10,144 bases of DNA, taken from assembly GCA_002373375.1 (NCBI GenBank), contig DFLE01000018.1, positions 60,573 through 70,716 on the forward strand. The letters are read 5' to 3'. The notes below the pieces were generated by a model. It worked only from the letters and a program-made list of their open reading frames with translations, had not been told where the DNA came from and ran no database searches. Source of the DNA: Prevotellaceae bacterium UBA3627. Its GTDB lineage: Bacteria; Bacteroidota; Bacteroidia; Bacteroidales; Bacteroidaceae. Both the position numbers and the translations under genes were made by a program. Below are positions 1 through 6,870 of the stretch, in pieces. Position 1 is the stretch's first letter. Every line of letters starts with the position of its first letter.

Positions 1-1424
1 GTCTTACCATGGTCAACGTGACCCATGACGGTAACGATAGGAGCACGTGACATCAGGTCGTTCTCATCGTCATCTTCCTCATGTATGGCCTCCTGCACCT
101 CGGCGCTGACATACTCCGTAGTGAAGCCGAACTCGTCAGCCACCAGGTTGATAGTCTCTGCGTCAAGACGCTGGTTGATACTAACCATGATACCTACAGA
201 CATCAGCGTACCGATAAGCTTGGTCACAGGCACATCCATCATGTTGGCAAGCTCAGACACAGTAACAAACTCTGTCAGCTTCAGTGTCTTGCTCTCAAGT
301 TCGGTATTGAGTGCGTCCTCCTCACGCTGCTGTGCAGCGGCATCACGCTTCTCCTTACGATACTTGGCGCCCTTCTTGGTCTGTGAGCCCTTGCTGGTAA
401 GACGTGCAAGCGTCTCCTTAACCTGACGTGCTACATCCTCCTCGCTGACCTCCTGCTGTCCGCCCTTCTTCTTATTCTTTTTCTTCTTGCCTGTACCCTG
501 CTGCTGGTTGCCGGCCTTACCTGCTGTAACGCGGGCATTCTTGCCGTTCTTGCCTCCCTGCTGCTGGTTAGCGGCATCATTCACATCTACGCGCTCCTTG
601 CCTATGCGGTTACGCTTCTTCTTCTCTGAGGCTTTCTCCTCACGCTCCTTCCTGCGCTCCTCCTTAGACTTCTTCTTAGGATGAGTGGACTGGTTGAGAG
701 CGTCAAGGTCAATAGTACCTATCACGTTAGGACGGGTGATGGTCTTACGCTCACTCTTCAGAGTGTATATCTCCACCTCCTTGTTGTCCTGAGGCGCAGC
801 GGCCTTGGCAGGCTGTGCGTCGTTCTTCTCCTTTGGTGCAGCCTCTGCAGGTGCTGCAGGCTTAGCCGGTTCAGCCTCAGCCTTCTCGGCTGCGGTATTG
901 TCTGCCGGTGCCTTAGCCTCTGCCGGTGCCTTTTCAACGACAGCGGCAGCCTTCTCCTGAGGCTCCTCTTTCTTCTCAGCCACAGGCTCTACAGGCTTTG
1001 TCTCTACCACTGGCTCAGCCTTAGCCTCGCTCTTCTGCTCAACGGCCTCCTTAGGCTCCTCCTTCTTGGCAGGCTTACCTGAAAGACTGTCAAGGTCTAT
1101 CTTACCCAGAGGCTTGGCGGGCTGTCTGTTAAGCAGGGCCTCACCCGGTGTCACGGCCTTAGCAGGCTCCGCAGCGGCGCCAGCCGCACGCTCCTTGCCA
1201 GGCTTCTTTTCCTTCTCTGGTTTCTTAAAGAGTTTCTCCGCTTGCGACCTTACCTCTCTATCCACCCTGAAAGCAGCCTGCAAGGCTTCTTGCTGTGCAT
1301 CGTTAAGCTTAAAAGCCAGTTCATTTTTCACTTCACCCAGTTCGGGCCTTTTTGATAGGAAGTCGACAGCAGTCTGCAAACCTATGTTGAGTTCTTTTAT
1401 TATTTTATTCAGTCTTATACTCAT
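1..1424 (-). CDS. infB: Translation initiation factor IF-2, N-terminal part (3' end cut by window edge)
   Basis: IF-2 is the GTPase that places initiator tRNA on the 30S subunit and promotes 50S joining. The first 474 codons are visible. Translation starts MSIRLNKIIKELNIGLQTAV, a typical Bacteroidota IF-2 N-terminus that resembles an IF2_N fold. A long low-complexity linker follows (about residues 65-370), rich in Ala, Pro, Lys and Glu with Lys/Arg runs such as KKKKNKKKGG. A second IF2_N-like helical domain (about 385-445) contains VSELANMMDVPVTKLIGTLM. The G1 motif GHVDHGK ends at residue 474, where the window stops, so the rest of the G domain and domains II-IV lie outside. The frame is open throughout with no frameshift. 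The ATG at 1424 has no Shine-Dalgarno; the upstream sequence is A-rich, as often in this phylum. It lies 53 bases after nusA and is probably cotranscribed with rimP and nusA. Confidence 0.97.
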   Translation of the reverse strand, partial: MSIRLNKIIKELNIGLQTAVDFLSKRPELGEVKNELAFKLNDAQQEALQAAFRVDREVRSQAEKLFKKPEKEKKPGKERAAGAAAEPAKAVTPGEALLNRQPAKPLGKIDLDSLSGKPAKKEEPKEAVEQKSEAKAEPVVETKPVEPVAEKKEEPQEKAAAVVEKAPAEAKAPADNTAAEKAEAEPAKPAAPAEAAPKEKNDAQPAKAAAPQDNKEVEIYTLKSERKTITRPNVIGTIDLDALNQSTHPKKKSKEERRKEREEKASEKKKRNRIGKERVDVNDAANQQQGGKNGKNARVTAGKAGNQQQGTGKKKKNKKKGGQQEVSEEDVARQVKETLARLTSKGSQTKKGAKYRKEKRDAAAQQREEDALNTELESKTLKLTEFVTVSELANMMDVPVTKLIGTLMSVGIMVSINQRLDAETINLVADEFGFTTEYVSAEVQEAIHEEDDDENDLMSRAPIVTVMGHVDHGK

Positions 1425-1477
1425 GCTTCGTTTTTTTAGATTTGTTAGGGGTTAGGGGTATTATCGTGGAGCGGTGA

Positions 1478-2740
1478 TTACTGCTGCTCAAACTCTGACT
1501 TCAGGACGTTGAGAACGTGGTCAACGGTCTCCTCCTCCAGGTCAGCCTTGGAAATCAGCATCTCTCTTGGTGCTCCCAACACTTGCTTAGCGGTGTCGAG
1601 TCCTAATCCCTTTATAGCGTCGATAATCCACTGGTCTATCTCGTCGTTGAACTCATCCAGGTAGATATCCTCCTCCTCGGCGTTGTCAAGCTCACGGAAT
1701 ACATCGATGGTGTACTCTGTAATCATAGAGGCGAGCTTGATGTTCTGGCCGCTGCGACCTATAGCCAGTGACACTTCCTCTGGTCTGAGGTAAACCTCTG
1801 CCTTGTGCTCCTCCTCATTGATATTGATGCTGTTAATCTGAGCAGGTGCCAATGCACGCTGTATGAAGAGCTTGATATTCTGTGTGTAGTTGATGACGTC
1901 AAGGTTCTCGTTACACAGCTCACGCACGATGCCATGCACACGGCTACCCTTGACACCTACGCATGCTCCTACTGGGTCGATGCGGTCGTCAAAGCTCTCT
2001 ACTGCCACCTTGGCGCGCTCACCAGGTATGCGTGCTATCTTACGTACGGCTACCAGTCCCTCTGCTATCTCAGGTACCTCAGCCTCAAGCAAGCGCTGCA
2101 GGAAGAGCGGAGAGGTACGTGAGAGATATATCTTAGGATTGTTGTTGTCGTTTGTCACGCGGTCGATGACAGCCTTCACAGCCTCATTCTTACGATACAC
2201 GTCACTTGGTATCTGGTCGTTCTTCTGGAGAATAAGCTCATTGCCCTCGTCATCAACCACCAGCACCTCGCGCTTCCATATCTGATATACCTCGCCGGTA
2301 ATAATCTCACCGACACGGTCCTTATACTTATTATACAAGGTATCGTGCTCCAGCTCAAGTATCTTGCTTGCCAGTGTCTGACGCAGGTTCAGGATGGCAC
2401 GGCGGCCGAACTTGGCGAAGTCCACGCGCTCTGACACGTCCTCACCAATCTCATAGTCAGCCTCAATCTTCTGTGCCTCTGACAGTGCTATCTCCTTGTT
2501 CTCATCACTTACCTCACCATCGGCTACTACCACACGGTTACGGTATATCTCAAAGTCACCCTTGTCAGGATTGACAATGACATCAAAGTTAGCGTCACTG
2601 CCGAAAAGCTTTGCTATAACATTACGGAAGCTCTCCTCAAGTACGCTGACGAGAGTAGTGCGATCGATGTTTTTCGTCTCTTTGAACTCACGAAAAGTAT
2701 CAATCATGCTTGGTTGTTGTGTCTTCTGTTTAGTTGCCAT
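1478..2740 (-). CDS. nusA: Transcription termination/antitermination factor NusA
   Basis: NusA binds RNA polymerase and nascent RNA and modulates pausing, intrinsic termination and antitermination. The 420-residue product has the expected order: an RNAP-binding N-terminal domain (about 10-130), an S1 domain (about 140-205, starting RVGEIITGEV), KH1 (about 235-300, loop GVKG at 262-265 within VGACVGVKGSRV) and KH2 (about 305-370, loop GRSG at 328-331 within LAIGRSGQNIKLAS). The two C-terminal acidic repeats of E. coli NusA (495 residues) are absent. Instead there is one short helical tail (about 365-420, GLGLDTAKQVLGAPREML) that looks like a single helix-hairpin-helix unit, which fits the length usual in Bacteroidota. 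The ATG at 2740 has no Shine-Dalgarno and is preceded by a very A/T-rich stretch. It sits between rimP (86-base gap) and infB (53-base gap), the conserved bacterial gene order. Confidence 0.98.
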   Translation of the reverse strand: MATKQKTQQPSMIDTFREFKETKNIDRTTLVSVLEESFRNVIAKLFGSDANFDVIVNPDKGDFEIYRNRVVVADGEVSDENKEIALSEAQKIEADYEIGEDVSERVDFAKFGRRAILNLRQTLASKILELEHDTLYNKYKDRVGEIITGEVYQIWKREVLVVDDEGNELILQKNDQIPSDVYRKNEAVKAVIDRVTNDNNNPKIYLSRTSPLFLQRLLEAEVPEIAEGLVAVRKIARIPGERAKVAVESFDDRIDPVGACVGVKGSRVHGIVRELCNENLDVINYTQNIKLFIQRALAPAQINSININEEEHKAEVYLRPEEVSLAIGRSGQNIKLASMITEYTIDVFRELDNAEEEDIYLDEFNDEIDQWIIDAIKGLGLDTAKQVLGAPREMLISKADLEEETVDHVLNVLKSEFEQQ

Positions 2741-2761
2741 TTTATATTTTTATTTTTTATT

Positions 2762-2829
2762 TTCTAAATTAGTATTCGCCTTAATCTGCATTCCCCTCCC
2801 TACAACGGTGTCGGGGTGTGCCTCTCTTA
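2762..2829 (+). repeat. Possible degenerate third copy of the CCCTCCCT/GGGGTG intergenic repeat
   Basis: The rimP-nusA spacer contains, on the plus strand, CTTAA, then CCCCTCCCT (2793-2801), a degenerate middle, GGGGTG (2813-2818) and CTCTTA (2824-2829). The same blocks occur in the same order and similar spacing in the two clearer repeat units at 6831-6958. The middle is diverged, so the G-rich run is broken and the self-complementary CCCTCCCT/AGGGAGGG arms are lost. The end of this element coincides with the rimP stop codon. Relationship is inferred from block order only; G/C-rich low-complexity sequence can match by chance. Confidence 0.4.
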
Positions 2830-3294
2830 CTTAAACTCTATCACGTACTTGCAGTATTTCACGTCATCCATAGAGAACGTACGCTCCACGTCAACCATGA
2901 CAGGACGTTTCTTGCCCTCCACGCGTTGCTTCTCCTGTGTCTTCACAGTAAACTGTCTTCCTTCCACGCCAAGCAGTTCTCCCTTATACTTCTGCCCGTC
3001 GCCGGCGAGTACCTCAACCTGCTTTCCTATGCAGTTGATGTACTGCTGCTCCACCTTGAAAGGCTGACCAATACCGGCAGAACCTACCTCCAACTCATAA
3101 TCCTCCTCGTCACGGCTGAGATGTTCCTCTATGTAACGGCTCAACTCACAGCAGTCTTCTATCCACACACCATCAGCATGGTCTATCTCCACTACTATGC
3201 GGTCGTCTGCCGACACCTCCACATCAACAAGGAAATACTCTTTTCCCTCCAGCCACTCTTCTACGATGCTCTTTACTTTACTCTTCTCTATCAT
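2827..3294 (-). CDS. rimP: Ribosome maturation factor RimP
   Basis: RimP is needed for maturation of the 30S subunit. The 155-residue product matches the family in length and layout. The N-terminal alpha/beta domain (about 1-75) contains LVDVEVSADDRIVVEIDHADGV and the conserved acidic segment DYELEVGSAGIGQPF. The small SH3-like C-terminal domain (about 78-150) contains IGKQVEVLAGDGQKYKGELL. Glycine and proline in the central GSAGIGQPF match the conserved region S-P-G-x-x-R-P of other RimP proteins, though the arginine is replaced by Q here, as is common in Bacteroidota. The ATG at 3294 has no strong ribosome binding site. It is the first gene of rimP-nusA-infB, with a consensus promoter at 3393-3424 and a leader of about 93 bases that contains a strong hairpin. 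Confidence 0.95.
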   Translation of the reverse strand: MIEKSKVKSIVEEWLEGKEYFLVDVEVSADDRIVVEIDHADGVWIEDCCELSRYIEEHLSRDEEDYELEVGSAGIGQPFKVEQQYINCIGKQVEVLAGDGQKYKGELLGVEGRQFTVKTQEKQRVEGKKRPVMVDVERTFSMDDVKYCKYVIEFK

Positions 3295-3345
3295 ACTATG
3301 TCTATTATTTCACATGTACTTTGCGATATCTGTTCTTTAATAAAA

Positions 3346-3379
3346 GAATGAGGAACTCATGTTTCTGAGCTCCTCATTC
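3346..3379 (-). terminator. Strong hairpin with U-rich tail in the leader of rimP-nusA-infB (terminator or attenuator)
   Basis: Read on the minus strand the two 14-base arms (3366-3379 and 3346-3359) pair fully, with 13 Watson-Crick pairs and one G-U, around a six-base loop. The minus-strand RNA continues with UUUUAUU, which is the form of an intrinsic terminator. On the plus strand the G-U becomes an A-C mismatch and no U-tract follows, so the hairpin is designed for the minus strand. It can end transcripts of the histidine kinase gene. It also lies downstream of the promoter at 3393-3424, so it falls within roughly the first 45 bases of the rimP transcript and could attenuate that operon. 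Confidence 0.8.
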
Positions 3380-3392
3380 CACTGAACAAATG

Positions 3393-3424
3393 CAAAGTTA
3401 CGCTTTTTTTTCCATCTGCGCAAA
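3393..3424 (-). promoter_or_regulatory. Bacteroidota-type promoter for rimP-nusA-infB
   Basis: On the minus strand TTTG (3421-3424) is separated by exactly 20 bases from TAACTTTG (3393-3400). This fits the -33/-7 consensus TTTG-N19-21-TAnnTTTG described for Bacteroides without a mismatch. The predicted start of transcription is near 3386-3389, which gives a leader of about 93 bases before the rimP ATG. The -33 box lies 16 bases downstream of the histidine kinase stop codon (3440-3442). Confidence 0.75.
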
Positions 3425-3439
3425 CTTTTATGTGTTTTT

Positions 3440-4627
3440 TTATACATTATCGCATTTCTCGCCCTCTATTTCTATTCTGAACGTCGTTCCCTTGCCTATT
3501 TCCGAGCGTAGCACATATATTTTCCCGTGATGGTACTCTTCTATGATACGCCGTGCCAACGACAGTCCCAGTCCCCATCCGCGTCTCTTGGTGGTGAAAC
3601 CTGGTCTGAACACGTTCTTTATGTTACTGCGCTCTATGCCTTTACCTGTGTCTGTCACATCTATGATGACACGGTTGCCCCTGTTGGTGGCGGTGATATC
3701 TATCCTGCCCTCGCCCTCCATGGCATCCACGGCATTCTTGCAAAGGTTCTCAAACACCCACTCAAACAGTTGCTGGTTAACCACCACACGTATAAAGTCA
3801 TCCATGGCATGCAGCGATATATTGACACGCTGTGATGTACGACGGCTCATGTATTCCACCACATTGAACAACACCTCCCGCAGGCTTACGCTGTGACGCT
3901 CTGGTGCCGAGCCTATCTTTGAGAAGCGGTCGGCTATTAGCTGCAGGCGCTTCACATCCTTGCTCATCTCAGGCACCAGCGTGTCATCAGGATATGTCTC
4001 CTTGAGTATCTCCGTCCATGCCATAAGGCTGGAGATAGGCGTGCCGAGCTGATGTGCGGTCTCTTTCGACAGTCCTACCCACACCTTGTTCTGCTCTGCC
4101 TTCTTTGACGTAAGCAATGCAAAGATGGCTATCACCACGAATATCATCACCACGCCGAGCTGTATGTAAGGATAGTAAGCCAGTCGGGTAAGCAGCAGCG
4201 AGTCGTCATAGCATACCAGAAGATAGTTGTCTGCTCCCTCGCCCGTCTGCACCTTGATAGGCTGGTGTCCGCGACTCATCCTCTTTGCAGCGTCATTCAC
4301 CACGGCGAGCGTGTCTGCCTCGTCCTTGGCCTTTATCGTCACATTACGGTATGTCTGTACCGCACCATGCGCATCGGTCACTATCACGGGTATGGTGTTG
4401 TTCTGCTCTATAACCTTCAACACCAGGTTAAGGTCTGTATTCTCGTCAGCCAGGCTCAGCGTGTGCATAGCCTCAGCCCATATCTCCATACGCTTCCGCT
4501 CCTCCTGCGCCAAATCACGCACAAGGAAATGGCTAGCCACCAGCGACACAGCGGCTATCAGCACCGCCATCGCCACAAGGGTTATCTTCACCTGGCGTAT
4601 CCTGTCTGTCCAAACCACCTTTTTCAT
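3440..4627 (-). CDS. Membrane-bound sensor histidine kinase, no adjacent response regulator
   Basis: A two-component sensor kinase of 395 residues from the ATG at 4627 (a GTG lies directly before it at 4630). Transmembrane helix 1 spans about 15-35 and helix 2 about 156-174, enclosing a periplasmic domain of about 120 residues. This region includes IPVIVTDAHGAVQTYRN, which suggests a PAS/PDC-like sensor fold. After helix 2 there is no clear HAMP domain. The H-box is ETAHQLGTPISSL with the phospho-accepting His192, the N-box is FENLCKNAVDAM (Asn298), the G1 box is DVTDTGKGI, the F-box is FRPGFTTK and the G2 box is GWGLGLSLARRI, so the catalytic core is complete. No response regulator is encoded nearby, so the partner is unknown. 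It follows the reductase-tail-like gene by 32 bases on the same strand and is probably cotranscribed with it. The stimulus cannot be read from the sequence. Confidence 0.93.
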   Translation of the reverse strand: MKKVVWTDRIRQVKITLVAMAVLIAAVSLVASHFLVRDLAQEERKRMEIWAEAMHTLSLADENTDLNLVLKVIEQNNTIPVIVTDAHGAVQTYRNVTIKAKDEADTLAVVNDAAKRMSRGHQPIKVQTGEGADNYLLVCYDDSLLLTRLAYYPYIQLGVVMIFVVIAIFALLTSKKAEQNKVWVGLSKETAHQLGTPISSLMAWTEILKETYPDDTLVPEMSKDVKRLQLIADRFSKIGSAPERHSVSLREVLFNVVEYMSRRTSQRVNISLHAMDDFIRVVVNQQLFEWVFENLCKNAVDAMEGEGRIDITATNRGNRVIIDVTDTGKGIERSNIKNVFRPGFTTKRRGWGLGLSLARRIIEEYHHGKIYVLRSEIGKGTTFRIEIEGEKCDNV

Positions 4628-4659
4628 CACACCCGTAAAACGACGCCCTGCACAGTGCG

Positions 4660-5133
4660 TCAGTCTTGTTCCTTACAGTATTTCTTCAGCGCACGCGCCA
4701 CGCCGTTAGCCCATGTGTCTATGCCTCCGTCCATGTCAAGAGAGGATACCAGCTTAACCACGCTCTCTATAGGCATACCGTAACGCAGTACGCCAGAGAT
4801 AAGCTTGGCATAGTTCCAGTATTCTTTCTTGAACTTGCCTGACAAGCCCTCCATGGTTGTCTTGTATCCACGCTTGTTCACAAACTGGAAGTCATAGCGC
4901 TTGGTACCGTCTGGCTGCACACACTTTATTATCTTGCCGCTGTTGACGCTCTTAGGCACTATCATGCCCTCCTCGTCGTCCTGCAGACCAGTGAATATCT
5001 CGTATGGTCTGCCGTCAAGCAGTCCTACGAAAGCCAGCCACTTCTCTTTCTCGTTCTGAAAACGCACCACATCGCAGTCAAGGACCTCGGGACGCGTCTC
5101 TGTCATTGCCCGTGCGTTTGTATTCTCTACCAT
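4660..5133 (-). CDS. Stand-alone protein resembling the C-terminal domain of class II (adenosylcobalamin) ribonucleotide reductase
   Basis: The 157-residue product contains RPEVLDCDVVRFQNEKEKWL, then AFVGLLDGRPYEIFTG, then IVPKSVNSGKIIKC, KRGYKTTMEGLS and YWNYAKLISGVLRYGMPIES, and ends near WANGVARALKKY. From memory of the family, this matches the C-terminal (TSCPD-type) region of Bacteroidota NrdJ, which follows the catalytic barrel. The barrel is absent here. So is the cysteine-rich zinc-ribbon tail that normally follows ALKKY; the protein stops after KYCKEQD. The function of the isolated domain is unknown; a structural or regulatory partner of a reductase is one possibility, a repurposed domain another. 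The ATG at 5133 is chosen because a purine-rich AGGAAGG lies eight bases upstream. A TTG at 5160 would start inside the promoter -7 box. It is the first gene of a likely operon with the histidine kinase. Confidence 0.7.
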   Translation of the reverse strand: MVENTNARAMTETRPEVLDCDVVRFQNEKEKWLAFVGLLDGRPYEIFTGLQDDEEGMIVPKSVNSGKIIKCVQPDGTKRYDFQFVNKRGYKTTMEGLSGKFKKEYWNYAKLISGVLRYGMPIESVVKLVSSLDMDGGIDTWANGVARALKKYCKEQD

Positions 5134-5157
5134 ATAGTTTTCCTTCCTTTTTTCGTA

Positions 5158-5189
5158 CAAAGGTAGAGATTTTATTTCTAATACACAAT
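5158..5189 (-). promoter_or_regulatory. Bacteroidota-type promoter for the reductase-tail-like gene and histidine kinase
   Basis: On the minus strand ATTG (5186-5189, three of four bases of the TTTG box) is followed after 20 bases by TACCTTTG (5158-5165), a full match to TAnnTTTG. Transcription should begin near 5151-5154, about 20 bases before the ATG at 5133, leaving room for the AGGAAGG ribosome binding site. Its -33 box is only four bases from the -33 box of the divergent ruvB promoter. Confidence 0.65.
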
Positions 5190-5193
5190 TAAA

Positions 5194-5225
5194 TTTGGCT
5201 TTTCAAACAACTTTTCGTAATTTTG
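5194..5225 (+). promoter_or_regulatory. Bacteroidota-type promoter for ruvB
   Basis: TTTG (5194-5197), 20 bases, then TAATTTTG (5218-5225) match the -33/-7 consensus exactly. The predicted transcription start falls at about 5229-5232, a few bases before the ruvB ATG at 5234, so the transcript would have almost no 5' untranslated region and no ribosome binding site. Confidence 0.75.
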
Positions 5226-5233
5226 TATGCGAT

Positions 5234-6274
5234 ATGACAGAAGACTTTGACATACACAGGGAACGCACCGGCTCTGCCGAGAAAGAGTTTGAGAAGGCTC
5301 TGCGCCCGTTGGACTTCAACGATTTCAGCGGTCAGCAGAAGGTGGTGGAGAACCTCCGCGTGTTCGTTGACGCTGCGAAATACCGTGGCGAGCCGCTTGA
5401 CCACACCCTGCTCCACGGACCGCCAGGACTGGGTAAGACCACGCTCTCCAATATCATAGCCAACGAACTGGGCGTGGGGTTCAAGCTCACCTCCGGCCCA
5501 GTGCTTGACAAGCCCGGAGACCTTGCCGGACTGCTCACGTCGCTCGAGACCAACGATGTGCTGTTCATAGATGAGATACACCGACTGTCACCAGTGGTGG
5601 AGGAATACCTGTACTCCGCCATGGAGGACTACCGCATCGACATAATGATAGACAAGGGGCCATCGGCACGAAGCATACAGATAGACCTCAACCCCTTCAC
5701 GCTCATCGGTGCCACCACGCGCTCAGGACTGCTCACCGCTCCGCTTCGTGCGCGCTTCGGCATCAATATGCACTTGGAGTATTACGACCCGCAGACGCTG
5801 TCTAAGATTATACGTCGCTCGGCCGGACTGCTCCAGGTTCCGATAAGCGATGCCGCCTGCGACGAGATATCACGACGCTCACGCGGTACGCCGCGTATCG
5901 CCAACGGACTGCTGCGACGTGTACGCGACTTCGCACAGGTGCGTGGCAACGGCTCTATTGACATGCAGATAGCCAAGACGGCGCTGGAGGCTCTCAATAT
6001 TGACGAGTACGGACTTGATGAGATAGACAACAAGATTCTGCTCACTATCATCGACAAATTCAGCGGAGGTCCGGTGGGCATCAGCACCATAGCCACCGCC
6101 ATAGGCGAAGACGCCGGCACCGTGGAGGACGTATATGAGCCTTACCTGATAATGGAAGGATTCATAAAGCGTACGCAGCGCGGACGAATGGTCACCGAAC
6201 TGGCATACGCTCACCTCGGACGCAATCCTTACAAACAGGGAAGCAACATCCTATCACCGTCATTCTTTGACTAA
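5234..6274 (+). CDS. ruvB: Holliday junction branch migration ATPase RuvB
   Basis: RuvB is the hexameric motor that drives branch migration of Holliday junctions together with RuvA, before RuvC cleavage. The 346-residue product carries Walker A GPPGLGKT (62-69), the RuvB-specific segment TSGPVLDKPGDLAGLL (86-101), Walker B FIDEIH (111-116), sensor 1 GATTRSG (159-165), the arginine finger in RARFG (Arg174), sensor 2 GTPRIAN (218-224) and the winged-helix DNA-binding domain (about 255-330, with GGPVGISTIA and IKRTQRGR). The start MTEDFDI is chosen because Bacteroidota orthologues begin at the same place. The TTG at 5195 lies within the -33 box of the promoter and is rejected. Neither ruvA nor ruvC is nearby. 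It leads a probable two-gene unit with coaD, 12 bases downstream. Confidence 0.98.
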   Translation: MTEDFDIHRERTGSAEKEFEKALRPLDFNDFSGQQKVVENLRVFVDAAKYRGEPLDHTLLHGPPGLGKTTLSNIIANELGVGFKLTSGPVLDKPGDLAGLLTSLETNDVLFIDEIHRLSPVVEEYLYSAMEDYRIDIMIDKGPSARSIQIDLNPFTLIGATTRSGLLTAPLRARFGINMHLEYYDPQTLSKIIRRSAGLLQVPISDAACDEISRRSRGTPRIANGLLRRVRDFAQVRGNGSIDMQIAKTALEALNIDEYGLDEIDNKILLTIIDKFSGGPVGISTIATAIGEDAGTVEDVYEPYLIMEGFIKRTQRGRMVTELAYAHLGRNPYKQGSNILSPSFFD

Positions 6275-6286
6275 ACGGCATACAAT

Positions 6287-6727
6287 ATGAGGACAGCTAT
6301 ATTCACAGGGTCTTTCAATCCCTTTACCATAGGCCACGCCGACATAGTAGAACGCGCGCTGAAGATATTTGACTGTGTGGTGATAGGCATAGGCCACAAC
6401 CCGCAGAAGACGGAGGCGGCTGACGTGCAGGCACGCATAGAACAGATAACAGCGGTGTACAAGGATGAGCCGCGAGTAAAGGTGGAGGCTTACAGCGACA
6501 TGGCAGCAGACCTCGCCGCACGTCACAATGCCGTGGCAGTGGTCAAGGGTGTGCGCTCGGTACAAGACTATGAATATGAGCGCAGCCAGGCTGAATACAA
6601 CCGTTTACTCGGCGACGGACTGGAAACTGTGTTGTTCTTCGCTCGTCCACAGTTGGCTGCCGTATCAAGCAGCGCTGTAAGAACCCTTCAGCACTTCGGC
6701 AAGGATGTAAGCAAGTTCCTGCCATAG
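6287..6727 (+). CDS. coaD: Phosphopantetheine adenylyltransferase
   Basis: CoaD transfers AMP from ATP to 4'-phosphopantetheine to form dephospho-CoA, the penultimate step of coenzyme A synthesis, in the cytoplasm. The 146-residue nucleotidyltransferase has the N-terminal GSFNPFTIGH (8-17, with the ATP-binding TxGH), the KGVRSVQDYEYE segment (87-98, phosphopantetheine and triphosphate binding) and SSSAVRTL (127-134, the ISSSxVR signature with Val in place of Ile before it). The family is usually about 160 residues; this one is slightly shorter, mostly at the C-terminus, as is common in Bacteroidales. The ATG at 6287 is 12 bases after the ruvB stop with no promoter between, so it likely depends on ruvB transcription. 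No clear terminator follows. Confidence 0.97.
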   Translation: MRTAIFTGSFNPFTIGHADIVERALKIFDCVVIGIGHNPQKTEAADVQARIEQITAVYKDEPRVKVEAYSDMAADLAARHNAVAVVKGVRSVQDYEYERSQAEYNRLLGDGLETVLFFARPQLAAVSSSAVRTLQHFGKDVSKFLP

Positions 6728-6870
6728 TCCTTTGTCCAAAGCAAAAAAAGAAACAAACTCATAATTCATCGCTCGGCACGCAGTGACGCTTGCCAGAAGC
6801 AAGAATGCTTAATATGCATAACGTAACTCTAATTCATCACCCTTAACCATTCACTTCTCCCTCCCTCTCA

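Noticed and set aside
1444..1458. Two copies of GTTAGGG, telomere-like, in the nusA-infB spacer
   Set aside because: Only two units; on the transcribed strand it is merely C/A-rich and no function is evident.
2818..3351. Plus-strand frame (177 residues) opposite rimP
   Set aside because: It covers rimP in antisense; RimP on the other strand is well supported by family features and operon position.
4265..4783. Plus-strand frame (172 residues) opposite the histidine kinase and reductase-tail-like gene
   Set aside because: It is antisense to two supported genes, rich in His, Arg and Ser in the manner of a shadow frame, and lacks any motif.
5134..5160. TTG start that would lengthen the reductase-tail-like protein by nine residues
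   Set aside because: It overlaps the -7 promoter box and the ribosome binding site; the ATG at 5133 with AGGAAGG upstream is better.
5195..5233. TTG start that would lengthen RuvB by 13 residues
   Set aside because: It lies in the -33 box of the ruvB promoter, and the extension is absent from RuvB orthologues, which begin at MTEDF-like sequence.
6722..6750. Possible terminator after coaD around CTTTGTCCAAAG
   Set aside because: The five-base arms leave a two-base loop, which is too tight, and an A-tract rather than a T-tract follows on the plus strand.
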